DNA of 64,000 bases, taken from assembly GCF_009765985.1 (NCBI RefSeq), contig NZ_LMUM01000037.1:736747-800746 (forward strand). Reading direction: 5' to 3'. Below are positions 8,901 through 17,530 of the stretch, in pieces (position 1 is the first letter of the stretch; the number at the start of each line of letters is the position of its first letter). This DNA is from Acidobacterium sp. S8. GTDB taxonomy: Bacteria; Acidobacteriota; Terriglobia; Terriglobales; Acidobacteriaceae. The position numbers were made by a program, and so were the translations under genes. The notes under the pieces were generated by a model. That model saw only the letters and a list, made by a program, of their open reading frames with translations. It did no database searches and was not told the origin of the DNA.

Positions 8901-9710
8901 ATGTATCTAACCCGTTGCGGTTCCGGAGAGCCTATTCTCTTCATTCACGGAATGCCAACCAACGGTCGACTCTGGAACAAAATCATCGAGCGACTCTGTG
9001 GTCGCTATACCTGCTTTACCGTCGACCTACCAGGATTGGGCAAGACCCCCCGGGCGCAATACGGCCCTGAATATCTACGGAAATTAGCTGAACAAATTGA
9101 AGCCCTGCGTCTACAAAACGGCATCGTTAAGTGGCATGTTGTCGGTCACGATGCCGGGTCCGCCGTGGCAGTCCATTACGCTCATTTTTTTCAACCTCAG
9201 GTTGACTGCATGGTTTTGCTTTCGCCTGCATTGTTTCCCGAGCTTGAACCATATTTCCTGATCGAACCACTGCGCACTCCAGTGCTCGGCGAGGTTCTTG
9301 CGCCAGTGGTACAGGCTCTGTTCTGGAAAATTGCAATGCGGCGTGCTATCGGAGATGAACCGAGTGGAGCGGAAATGGTCAACGAGTTCCACGCTCCATT
9401 TACAGGCCCGGCAGGTCCATGGCGATTTATGAAACTCATGCGCTGGGGCAAGCCCTCACAACTTTTGGCACAAGTGCCTGCGTTTTTGCCACAACTTTTA
9501 ATGCCAACGCTCATCTTTCAAGGCTCCCACGATGCAGCCATTCCGGAATCCTTTGCTCGCCGGGCAGCTTCACTTCTCCCAAATGCAGGCATGGTGATGC
9601 TTGATTCGGGACACTTCATTCCCCTTCATCAGCCAGAGTCAGTCGCAAGCAGTCTTGTGCGTTTTTTTGAAACGCGATCCCCACAGATGAGCGAATACTT
9701 TACAACATGA
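8901..9710 (+). CDS. Alpha/beta hydrolase with Asp nucleophile
   Basis: A 269-residue alpha/beta-hydrolase. I chose the ATG at 8901 because GGAG at 8890-8893 sits 7 bp before it; a TTG at 8883 would add six residues. The oxyanion-hole motif HGMPT comes early. The nucleophile elbow is GHDAGS, with Asp at about residue 84 in place of Ser, as in epoxide hydrolases and haloalkane/haloacetate dehalogenases. The catalytic His lies in DSGHFIPLHQPE near the end. The Trp after Asp that helps bind halide in haloalkane dehalogenases is Ala here, so halide chemistry is not assured. Pairing with the flavin enzyme suggests the two act on one small molecule in sequence; that is inference. Confidence 0.8.
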   Translation: MYLTRCGSGEPILFIHGMPTNGRLWNKIIERLCGRYTCFTVDLPGLGKTPRAQYGPEYLRKLAEQIEALRLQNGIVKWHVVGHDAGSAVAVHYAHFFQPQVDCMVLLSPALFPELEPYFLIEPLRTPVLGEVLAPVVQALFWKIAMRRAIGDEPSGAEMVNEFHAPFTGPAGPWRFMKLMRWGKPSQLLAQVPAFLPQLLMPTLIFQGSHDAAIPESFARRAASLLPNAGMVMLDSGHFIPLHQPESVASSLVRFFETRSPQMSEYFTT

Positions 9711-9781
9711 CTGACATAGGTCATGTATATATCTGTTGCGAAACATACCGTAAGAATCATGCTCTCTATCTTGCATCTGAA

Positions 9782-10081
9782 TCAATGGTTGACGAAACCA
9801 TCGGGCTGATTCTTCGTAGTGTCTAGACTAGCTACGATCTTCACTTCAATGAGAGCGAGAAGACTACCATTTCGAATCTGAATATCAGGGCGGCCGAACT
9901 TGCCATGGTCGATTTGTGTTTCAATGTGGTCCCATGCGATTTCTGAAGAATCAAAGTCAGGAAGAATGAGCTTTAGGAACGGAGCCCGGAAATCGTCAAA
10001 TCGTAGAAGGTTACAAAGCAACTCCGTAGTGGAGTTCTCGTCGGTCACGATGTTATGGAAAACGTTCTGAACCCGGGGCAT
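9782..10081 (-). pseudogene. Truncated PD-(D/E)XK nuclease-family protein
   Basis: Only 99 residues remain. The segment GRPDIQI followed eight residues later by ALIEVKI gives the D...ExK core of PD-(D/E)XK nucleases. The expected continuation after the NQPDGF segment is missing, and the frame ends at 9782. Families with this N-terminus are usually several hundred residues long and often occur as accessory or defence-linked genes. It diverges from the frameshifted gene at 10264. Probably a remnant; the isolated N-terminus is unlikely to be an active enzyme. Confidence 0.55.
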
Positions 10082-10263
10082 GTCCTCTCCTGGTTTGGCG
10101 AGGTTCTCATATCATGAGTGTCCGGCACAAGACCCGTTCCGGAATGATCAATGCGGTAACTGCCTGGTCCTTTTATTGACGGCTTCTTCGCCGTCTCTTT
10201 TCAATTTATTTCAGAATCGAAGCTGCAAAATCGGGATGTACGAACGGTCTAGGAGTTTGATAC

Positions 10264-10664
10264 ATGCAGGACGATATCGCTCAGTATGTCGACATGACGA
10301 TGGAAGAATTGAGAGAGTTTGTGCGAACGTCGCCGTGGACGTTCGCCCGAACCATGCCAGAGACGCCGCACGAGTATACCCTCCGCTCGAAAGCACCGGA
10401 CGAAAACTGTTCGAGCGCGTGGTGCTCTACATTCGGCAAGTCGGATACAAAGCAAAATATGACTCCGTCACCTATACCTACCTCAATATAGACGGCTGGA
10501 AGTACTGGGACGATGGGAGCCTCACTCGGACCACCGGAAGTTACGATCCACAGATCCACACAATCCTTATCAACCGGGCCCAAACTGAATCCGGCTCCCC
10601 CGGAAATAGATGTGTCGAAGATATAGGTATTCGAACCCACGGCTGTCATAGCGGACGGGCCTAA
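10264..10664 (+). pseudogene. Frameshifted hypothetical gene
   Basis: The first frame starts at ATG 10264 and reads a TMEELREFVRTSPWTFA-type N-terminus up to about 10400. The continuation (KLFERVVLYIRQ, then YTYLNIDGWKYW, then ILINRA) is in another frame from about 10398 onward. Joined together they form one plausible protein of about 105 residues, so a single-base indel near 10400 has broken it. The combined sequence resembles a small hypothetical protein family that I recognise only by its TSPWTFA and DGWKYW motifs; its function is unknown. Confidence 0.5.
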
Positions 10665-11446
10665 GGGTTGACCGGGTCCGTAGCACTCCAACTTTCCACT
10701 GGGATGGTTCTAAAACCCTCTCGATTCTAGAGCTGTTTCAGCGAGAGCCTTCTCGAACAGATAACCTCTCCACGCGCACAGAACATTGGAAATTATGTGG
10801 TAGCCGTCATTGCTTCATTAAGTCAAGCGCGACACTCCAAATTGCACAAAGGCCGACGGCCTAATGAGCGCAATCCCGGACTACGAGGCGACGATGGTCT
10901 GCCACAAAACCGCGGCAGTTCCGATCGGTACGCCATTTTCTTTTCAGACCCTTACACGCCGGATCCCAGCGGCCAGCAGAGGGCTGAGGAAGTCACGTTT
11001 CCTCGAATTTTCCCACACCCGCATAGAGGTGGCCCTTTCCGAGCACCTTTGATCTGGATAGCTTCTTTTCATGGTATTCATTTGACTCGCATGTCGTATT
11101 GATAAACAGGCTGGCGTCGGTTATTGAGCACTGTATGTGTTTGATCGAACTGGACTTACAGAAGCGAGAGCTTCAGTCAGAAGGCGCGGCCAACGCCTTA
11201 ATAGAGGGTGCGCTTGCGGCACCGCATGATCTGAACCTTCGGCATCGGGCCATCGGAGACGTCTGCCCATGAGATCCAGTCGTATTCATTGCAGGCTGGC
11301 GTCGCTCATTAAGCGTCCGCATTTTCAACATCCGATTTGACTTGCAAGAGTACTAGAATTCAGGCGATGAGGCGCGACCAATACACGACCACGGCGCCAG
11401 GAAGTCAAGTTACTGAAAATAAAAAGCATTCTTAAAAAATGTAAAA
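10665..11446. other. Noncoding stretch next to tRNA-Phe
   Basis: About 780 bp with no convincing gene on either strand. A short direct repeat, caggctggcgtcg followed by a similar TATTGAGC/CATTAAGC tail, occurs near 11108 and 11288. No transposase or integrase fragment could be recognised. It may be decayed mobile DNA beside the tRNA. Confidence 0.35.
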
Positions 11447-11466
11447 GGCCTCCGATATCCGGAGGC
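11440..11466 (-). terminator. Rho-independent terminator of tRNA-Phe
   Basis: A perfect 7-bp stem (11460-11466 with 11448-11454, GCCTCCG/CGGAGGC) with a 5-nt loop is followed on the minus strand by CTTTTACATTTTTT. It lies about 35 bp past the tRNA CCA end. Confidence 0.75.
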
Positions 11467-11500
11467 TTTGTTCGAGGTCTTCTAAGCTGTTGATTATAAA

Positions 11501-11575
11501 TGGTGGCCAGAGACGGGATCGAACCGCCGACGCCGGCCTTTTCAGGGCCGCGCTCTACCACTGAGCTATCTGGCC
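11501..11575 (-). tRNA. tRNA-Phe (GAA)
   Basis: A complete cloverleaf on the minus strand: acceptor stem GGCCAGA/TCTGGCC, D arm with AGCTCAGTGGTAGAGC, anticodon loop CTGAAAA giving anticodon GAA (11541-11543), T arm with GGTTCGATCC, discriminator A and an encoded CCA (11501-11503). Its 3' 49 bp are copied at 464-512 in inverted orientation, marking this gene type as an integration target. Confidence 0.97.
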
Positions 11576-11712
11576 TTGGGAGCTTCCAAGGACACGCAGT
11601 TTCAACCCTGCAAACCGCGCGTAAGGATGTCTGAGAAAAAGGAAGGCCAAGCCGGAACCGGCTTGCGGGCAACAACCTGACGTCAAACAACCTCAGCTAG
11701 TATAGCAAAAAC

Positions 11713-14220
11713 TCACCATGTCGCACGCACGCTCAGCCGCTGATATCCCGTTCCCTGCGGGAAAGTAATTTTCAGCCTCTGCATGCCCACATCACCTGCA
11801 CCAGCAATCAACTTCCCGCCTTCGACTTGTATCGCACCATGTGCGCCGTTCACCCGCAATGGCAGCTCATATTGGCTGTCTGCCTGCCCTTCCAGCTCGA
11901 GATGCAGCGAGTGCGCATCCTCCTTCTGGCTCAGCACCTTCAACTGCGCCGTGCGCGAACCGGGCAAAGGCAGCTCGTGCGGAATAGCGATCTCCACCGC
12001 AGGCAGAGGAAGGCGCAGCTCGCCATCTTTTCCCGTCTTACCATCGCGGCTCACCAGCCTAACCTGGCTACCGCTTGCCTTAACGAGAAGAGACGCTCCA
12101 TCACGACGAAAAACAAGATCGACTGAATCTTTGCCCACCGCAACATGCCGCAGCGTCGCCTCATTCCAATCCGCAGGCAAATGGGGATCCACCATAATAC
12201 TGTTCTGCATCGCATCAGGAGTGACGCCAAATAGCCCGCGAATCGCAGGCGTCAGAACCATCGCCGAAGACCACAGCTGGTGCGTCGTGCTTCGCCCGAA
12301 CGGCGAGAAGTACGCGCCCGAAAGCAGCTCCGTCACCGCGCCCAGATCCTGCGACCAGGTCAATCCAGCATTCTGCATCAAATGCGCATAACCTGAAAGC
12401 GTTCGGCCCGTGCGGTACTCAGCTAACGAGGCCCATCCGGTAAACAGCGGCCACACCGAGCCCTGGTGGTAGCTGATCGGATCGTAAAAAGCCTCATGCT
12501 CGCCCAGATCACGCAACCCCCAGTCAGTAGAAAACTCACTCGACGCCCACCGCTCAAACATCGCATCCGGCTGTTTCAGCGCGTAATGCCCATCCCACCA
12601 TGCAATCGACGGATAGATCGTCGCCGTCTTATCCAGCGATCCATCCGTATTGCGGCTGAAGGCATACATCGGTCCGGCATATTCCTTCTCAATCGTGCTC
12701 GCGATCTTCTGAGCACGCGCTTCTGCTGCGCTCGCTTCATCCTTCTTATGCACGACGTCGGCAAGTCGCGCATAAGCGCCGCTTGCCTGCTCGTCGAGCG
12801 CCGCCAGATACACTTCCTGGTGCGGCATGCCTGAGGGCCAACTCTCCACCCAGCCCGTGCCCTGCGAATTGTCGTAAATGCCGTCGCCATCCGTATCGTG
12901 CGTGCGCTCAAACTGCCAGGCTCTTTCGACAGCATCCCAATGCTGCTCAAGAAAATTCTTATCGCCGCTGGCATTCACATAATCTTCCATCGCCGTCAGG
13001 AAGAGCGGCGTCGCATCAGCAGCAGCATATTCATAAGGCATCTTCTGCCAGTCAACTAATTCCGCAGTTTGCGAATACTCGTGCATGATCTTGCCATCGT
13101 CGCGCTGCCGCTTGATCAGAAACTCCAGGGCCTCTCGCGTCAGCGCAAAATCTCCATAGCCATTCACGGCAAAAAGCGTGTACAGCGTATCGCGCCCAAA
13201 AAACCAGCCAAAGCCGGGCCGGTTCGAATCGCCAGAAGAATAGAAGCCGGCCACAAGGCCGACCTCACTTCCATGGCGCACTCTCAGCTGATCGATCGAA
13301 AGCTCAGCCCACTTCATAGCCTCATTGAATTTTGCATCCGGAGTCTCGGCGACAAGCCGCTTGTCGAAGAAGTGCGCATAGTAATCCGCCGTCTTCGCGT
13401 AAAGCTGCGCAGCATTCGCATTCAGTCGCTCCAGTTGTGCGGCCAGTGCAGCTGGCTTGGCGCTCTCCGCGTTGTTGCCGACAGCAAGCAGCAAAGGAAA
13501 ATACCTTCCCGCATCGCGTTTCGGATCAAAGCTCAGAATCAACTGCGTCGGCCACACCTTCGGACGCTCTTGATACGGCGCAAGAATCCCCGGCTGCGTG
13601 CCGGGCATTCCAATCGCTGCGGCGAGGTCCTCCGCATCGGTATGCAGAATGTAATAGCCACTCTCACCTCGCTTCACCCATTCCGGTGACGGCGTGTTGA
13701 AATTCGGCGCCGGCCACATGCGCTTGACCTCCGGCGTGAATGAGAACGTAAGCTTCACCGGCCGCACTGAATCGATCTGGAAGAGCGCCATCACGCCGGT
13801 TCCGTTCGTATCGCATGGCGTGGCGAAAAGAATTTCGCGCACAGTAAAAGCAGCGTGAGAATAGGTGATGGTCGCATGATCGGGCGCGACTTCAATCTCC
13901 GCCGCCTGCTCGTTCACATCAATAGGAACGTCATAGTCCGCAAGCTGCGCCTCGATACGGAAATGGCTGAGCAGCTTCACGGGAAAAACCCATGCCTCAA
14001 AGCTGCCGTCCTGCTGGCCCACCAAGGTGCCGCATTCTCCGGCAACTGTGAATGGCTTCAGCGCCTCAGCATGACTGCGAATCGTCAGCTCATTCGACGC
14101 GAGCGGGAATTGCGGAATAGCCTGCAGCTCCTGCTGACCTGAGGCCGTGAGAACCGCGAAAAAGACCATTCCCAACAAAGCAAACCGATACCATACACTT
14201 GTCGCACACTGCTTTTGCAT
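11713..14220 (-). CDS. Secreted (alpha/alpha)6 glycosidase, debranching-enzyme-like
   Basis: An 835-residue protein with an N-terminal signal peptide (hydrophobic LLGMVFFAVLTASG, then Gln-rich mature start). The middle, about residues 330-650, has the six-hairpin glycosidase look: GWFFGRDTLYTLFAVN, a KIMHEYSQ segment, DTDGDGIYDN, and YHQGSVWPLFTGWA. These features resemble amylo-alpha-1,6-glucosidase/GH15-GH63-GH133-type enzymes. The N-terminal 250 residues are a beta-rich domain and the C-terminus a small beta domain. It probably hydrolyses alpha-glucans or other glycosides in the periplasm or outside the cell. It is divergent from the adenosine deaminase gene, with starts only 27 bp apart. 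The exact GH family is not settled. Confidence 0.75.
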   Translation of the reverse strand: MQKQCATSVWYRFALLGMVFFAVLTASGQQELQAIPQFPLASNELTIRSHAEALKPFTVAGECGTLVGQQDGSFEAWVFPVKLLSHFRIEAQLADYDVPIDVNEQAAEIEVAPDHATITYSHAAFTVREILFATPCDTNGTGVMALFQIDSVRPVKLTFSFTPEVKRMWPAPNFNTPSPEWVKRGESGYYILHTDAEDLAAAIGMPGTQPGILAPYQERPKVWPTQLILSFDPKRDAGRYFPLLLAVGNNAESAKPAALAAQLERLNANAAQLYAKTADYYAHFFDKRLVAETPDAKFNEAMKWAELSIDQLRVRHGSEVGLVAGFYSSGDSNRPGFGWFFGRDTLYTLFAVNGYGDFALTREALEFLIKRQRDDGKIMHEYSQTAELVDWQKMPYEYAAADATPLFLTAMEDYVNASGDKNFLEQHWDAVERAWQFERTHDTDGDGIYDNSQGTGWVESWPSGMPHQEVYLAALDEQASGAYARLADVVHKKDEASAAEARAQKIASTIEKEYAGPMYAFSRNTDGSLDKTATIYPSIAWWDGHYALKQPDAMFERWASSEFSTDWGLRDLGEHEAFYDPISYHQGSVWPLFTGWASLAEYRTGRTLSGYAHLMQNAGLTWSQDLGAVTELLSGAYFSPFGRSTTHQLWSSAMVLTPAIRGLFGVTPDAMQNSIMVDPHLPADWNEATLRHVAVGKDSVDLVFRRDGASLLVKASGSQVRLVSRDGKTGKDGELRLPLPAVEIAIPHELPLPGSRTAQLKVLSQKEDAHSLHLELEGQADSQYELPLRVNGAHGAIQVEGGKLIAGAGDVGMQRLKITFPQGTGYQRLSVRATW

Positions 14221-14247
14221 TCTCAGCCACCCAAAAGGACTATCGTA

Positions 14248-15792
14248 ATGGCTCGCGCCCGCTATCGTCTTCTGCTGTTTCTTGCCGTGTGCTTTTATCT
14301 GAGCTCAGCCTATGCGCAGACGCACGATCTCAGCGCAGAAACTCGCACATCGCACGCCTTTGAAGAAGCGCGAAAAGAAGGCCCCGAAGCACTGCGCGCG
14401 TTTCTCTACCAGATGCCGAAGGGGGCTGATCTGCATGTCCACCTTTCGGGCGCAGTGTATGCAGAATCCTTTATTCGCGCCGCCGGCGAAGACGGATTAT
14501 GCGTCGATCCGGCAACACTCGCCTTTGCAAAACCAGCTGCGGATGCTTCCTGTAAGTCCGGTGAAATAGCCGCATCTGCCGTGCCGCAAAATCAGAAGCT
14601 CTATGACGAGCTGATCGACTCTTTCTCCATGCGCACTTTCGTTCCGCACACCGGCGACTCCGGCCACGACCATTTCTTCGATACCTTCGATAAGTTCGGT
14701 GGCACGGACAAGCGGCACGTCGGCGAGTGGATCGACGAGGTGGCAACACGCGCAGCCGCACAGAACGAACAATATCTTGAATTAATGGAGACGCCCGACT
14801 TCAAGCCTGCCGCGGCTCTGGCAGCAAAGGTTGGCTTTCATTCCAATTTCGCCGAGTACCGCGAGTTGCTTCTGGCGCAGGGCTTCCGCGATTCCATCCC
14901 GGCGGTAAGAACTTACTTCGACGGCATTGAGGCGGCGCGGCGCGAGCGCGAATACTGCGATACAGCGAACGCCACTCCTGCGTGCAAGGTTGAGGTTCGC
15001 TTCGTCTATCAGGTGCTGCGTGGGCTTCCGAAGGAGGTCGTCTTCGCGCAGATCCTTCTTGGCTTTGAGCTGGCCTCTGTCGATCAGCGCGTCGTCGGCT
15101 TCAACCTTGTTCAACCGGAAGATTGCTACGTCTGCATGACAGACTACCGCCTGCACATGCAGATGATCGACGCGTTGCACGCGTTATATCCCAATGTCCA
15201 CATCAGTCTTCACGCCGGAGAACTGGAGCCGGGCATGGTAACGCCCGACGGCATGACTTTCCATATCCGTTCAGCAGTCGAGCAGGGCCATGCCGAGCGC
15301 ATCGGCCACGGCGTCGATCTGATGTATGAAACAGATCCCTACGGCCTACTGAAAGAGATGGCGGCAAAACACATCATGGTCGAAGTGAACCTGACCAGCA
15401 ACGACGTCATCCTCAATATGAAGGGCGACAACCATCCGTTCATGCTGTATCGCAAGTTCGGCGTGCCGGTCGCGCTTTCAACGGACGACGAAGGCGTCTC
15501 GCGCATCGATCTTACGCACGAATATGTACGCGCTACTGTTACATATCCGCTCAGCTATCGCGATTTGAAGCTAATGGCCCGCACCAGCATCGAACACGCC
15601 TTCCTTCCGGGTGATAGCATCTGGCAGAAAACCACTCCGGAGAAGCTCGACCAGCCCATCGCCGCCTGCCGTGGACAGCTCGGACACGACACACCCTCCG
15701 GCGCATGTGCAACTCTGGTTCACTCCAGCGAAAAAGCGCAGCAGCAGTGGGAGCTTGAACGAAGATTTCACACTTTTGAGGCAAGCTTTTAG
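14248..15792 (+). CDS. Secreted adenosine deaminase (ADA2/ADGF-like)
   Basis: I chose the ATG at 14248 because AAAGGA lies about 9 bp upstream; the ATG at 14215 would overlap the divergent gene. The 514-residue product begins with a signal peptide (RYRLLLFLAVCFYLSSAYAQ). The zinc and catalytic motifs of adenosine deaminase are all present: HVH in ADLHVHLSG (about residues 63-65), HAGE in SLHAGELEPG, GHGVD, and STDDEG. It should convert adenosine to inosine in the periplasm or medium, perhaps for purine scavenging. The length (over 500 residues) and export resemble the ADGF/ADA2 branch more than cytosolic bacterial Add (about 330 residues). A glycosyltransferase gene starts 3 bp after the stop. 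Confidence 0.88.
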   Translation: MARARYRLLLFLAVCFYLSSAYAQTHDLSAETRTSHAFEEARKEGPEALRAFLYQMPKGADLHVHLSGAVYAESFIRAAGEDGLCVDPATLAFAKPAADASCKSGEIAASAVPQNQKLYDELIDSFSMRTFVPHTGDSGHDHFFDTFDKFGGTDKRHVGEWIDEVATRAAAQNEQYLELMETPDFKPAAALAAKVGFHSNFAEYRELLLAQGFRDSIPAVRTYFDGIEAARREREYCDTANATPACKVEVRFVYQVLRGLPKEVVFAQILLGFELASVDQRVVGFNLVQPEDCYVCMTDYRLHMQMIDALHALYPNVHISLHAGELEPGMVTPDGMTFHIRSAVEQGHAERIGHGVDLMYETDPYGLLKEMAAKHIMVEVNLTSNDVILNMKGDNHPFMLYRKFGVPVALSTDDEGVSRIDLTHEYVRATVTYPLSYRDLKLMARTSIEHAFLPGDSIWQKTTPEKLDQPIAACRGQLGHDTPSGACATLVHSSEKAQQQWELERRFHTFEASF

Positions 15793-15795
15793 AAC

Positions 15796-17067
15796 GTGAG
15801 AATCGTTCTCTCTACCTTCGGCACTTTTGGCGATGTCAATCCGCTGATAGCGCTCGCTCTGGAATTGAAGCGGCGTGGACATCAGCCGGTGCTTGCGGTG
15901 CCGGAGATGTTTCGCCCAAAGATCGAGCCTCTCGGAATCCGCTTTTCTCCGGTGCGCCCCGATCAGGATCAGAGCAACAAGCAGCTTGTCGCCATGATCT
16001 ATGACAAGAAGACCGGCACTGAGTATGGGCTGCGCAAATTTCTCTTTCCCGCCCTGCGCCAGAGTTACGACGATCTCCTCGCTGCGGTTGAAGCCGATGG
16101 AGGAGCCGATCTGCTGGTCACAGGTGAGCTGGCTTACGCTGGCCCAATCATCGCCGAAAAAACCGGCATCCCCTGGGCTACGTATGTCCTGGCTCCGTTT
16201 TCGTTTTTCTCCGCTTACGATCCGCCGGTACTGCCGCCTTATCCCGGGCTTGCGCGGGCCCAGGCTGTAACACCCGGTCTGGGTCACGTCGTGAATCGCT
16301 TTGCGCGCCGTGTTACGCGTGGCTGGCCCAAGCCCGTCTACGAATTGCGCCGCGAGCTGGGGCTGGATCGCGGCAAAGATCCGATTTTCGATGCCAAGCA
16401 TTCCGAAGCTCTGGTCCTGGCGCTTTTTTCCCGAGTCCTCGGCGATCGGCAGCCCGACTGGCCGCGAAGCACAGTCATCTCCGGTTTCGTCTTCTACGAT
16501 GGCGATGCCGGCCATTCCGGCTTATCCCCGGAGTTGGAAAGGTTTTTAGCCGCAGGACCGCCACCCATGGTCTTTACCCTCGGTTCGGCAGCCGTGCTCG
16601 ACGCCGGTGATTTCTATGAGCAAAGTGCTCAGGCAGCGAAGCTCGGTGATGTTCGAGCCGTCTTGCTCGTCGGCAACGATCCTGCCAACGTGCCGAAGCT
16701 GCCGCTTCCGGAAAACATCTGCATCGCAAAATATGCACCTTACTCGCAGCTTTTCCCGAGGGCATCCGTCATCGTCCACCAGGGTGGAGTGGGAACGACA
16801 GCGCAAGCGCTTCGCGCAGGCAAACCCATGCTGGTAATGCCCTATAGTCACGACCAGCCGGACAACGCCCGCCGCATGAAGCGGCTCGGTGTCGCCAAAG
16901 TCGTCCAGCGAAAGAATTACACTGCGGAAAAAGCCAGCCGTTTCATTCTGGAGTTACTCCGAAACACCACTTACTCCGTCCGCGCCACCGAAGTTCAGCG
17001 CCGGATGGCAGCTGAAAACGGTCTCGAAACGGCGTGTAATGCGCTCGAAAACCTGCTGAACCGCTAA
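15796..17067 (+). CDS. GT1-family glycosyltransferase (MGT/UGT-like)
   Basis: A 423-residue GT-B enzyme starting at GTG 3 bp after the adenosine deaminase stop, so probably cotranscribed. The N-terminus STFGTFGDVNPLIALA is the usual acceptor-domain start. The C-terminal donor-site motif is HQGGVGTTAQALRAGKPM followed by PYSHDQPDNA, as in UDP-glucuronosyl/rhamnosyl-type transferases. It probably adds a sugar to a lipid or small natural product in the cytosol. The acceptor cannot be inferred; the link with the deaminase is positional only. Confidence 0.88.
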   Translation: MRIVLSTFGTFGDVNPLIALALELKRRGHQPVLAVPEMFRPKIEPLGIRFSPVRPDQDQSNKQLVAMIYDKKTGTEYGLRKFLFPALRQSYDDLLAAVEADGGADLLVTGELAYAGPIIAEKTGIPWATYVLAPFSFFSAYDPPVLPPYPGLARAQAVTPGLGHVVNRFARRVTRGWPKPVYELRRELGLDRGKDPIFDAKHSEALVLALFSRVLGDRQPDWPRSTVISGFVFYDGDAGHSGLSPELERFLAAGPPPMVFTLGSAAVLDAGDFYEQSAQAAKLGDVRAVLLVGNDPANVPKLPLPENICIAKYAPYSQLFPRASVIVHQGGVGTTAQALRAGKPMLVMPYSHDQPDNARRMKRLGVAKVVQRKNYTAEKASRFILELLRNTTYSVRATEVQRRMAAENGLETACNALENLLNR

Positions 17068-17099
17068 CTTTTGCCTCTTTTGAACGTCTAAAAAGCACA

Positions 17100-17123
17100 A
17101 AAGACGAGCCGCAACTCGTCTTT
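17100..17123. terminator. Bidirectional terminator between GT and cold-shock genes
   Basis: The 9-bp stem AAAGACGAG/CTCGTCTTT with a 6-nt loop lies between convergent genes and has A/T runs on both sides, so it can serve both strands. Confidence 0.7.
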
Positions 17124-17154
17124 GTGGTCAATCTGTTTTCTGTTTTCGTGCGTC

Positions 17155-17355
17155 TTAGAGCGGCTGAACGTCCGCAGCCTGCCAACCCTTCGGCCCCTTA
17201 ACGACGTTGAACTGAACGGCCTGACCTTCTTGCAGACTCTTGAAGCCATTGGAGTTAATGGCTGAGTAGTGCACGAATACATCTTCCCCGTTTTGGCGAG
17301 AGATGAAACCGAAGCCCTTTGCGTCGTTAAACCACTTCACTGTTCCTTGTTCCAT
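17155..17355 (-). CDS. Cold-shock domain protein (CspA family)
   Basis: A 66-residue protein starting [18 protein letters not shown], with RNP1 (KGFGFI) and RNP2 (DVFVHYSAI) nucleic-acid-binding motifs, the complete and normal length for the family. The frame is open further upstream, but the family start and the preceding AGGAAACAGCATCAC leader support the ATG at 17355. It acts as an RNA chaperone or antiterminator. It is monocistronic. Confidence 0.95.
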   Translation of the reverse strand: MEQGTVKWFNDAKGFGFISRQNGEDVFVHYSAINSNGFKSLQEGQAVQFNVVKGPKGWQAADVQPL

Positions 17356-17530
17356 GTGATGCTGTTTCCTAATTTGAATTGCGCTGGAACAAATCGGAGC
17401 CACTACTGGCAGAATCTTGCTGCTGGGCGAGGACTGCTCTTGCCCGGTTCAGTTCTAACGCCACTCCAGTCTACCAGATTCCCGCAGTAACCCAAAAAAT
17501 GATTACCGACGATTATCTCGGGCCGGATTT

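Noticed and set aside
9782-10664. Restriction-modification or other full defence system
   Set aside because: Only a truncated nuclease fragment is present. No methyltransferase or partner gene was found.
10665-11446. Insertion-sequence remnant next to tRNA-Phe
   Set aside because: No inverted repeat ends or transposase fragment could be found, only a short direct repeat.
15571-16515. A 314-codon minus-strand frame opposite the adenosine deaminase and glycosyltransferase genes
   Set aside because: Both genes on the plus strand have strong family motifs, and this frame spans the border between them. No motif supports it.
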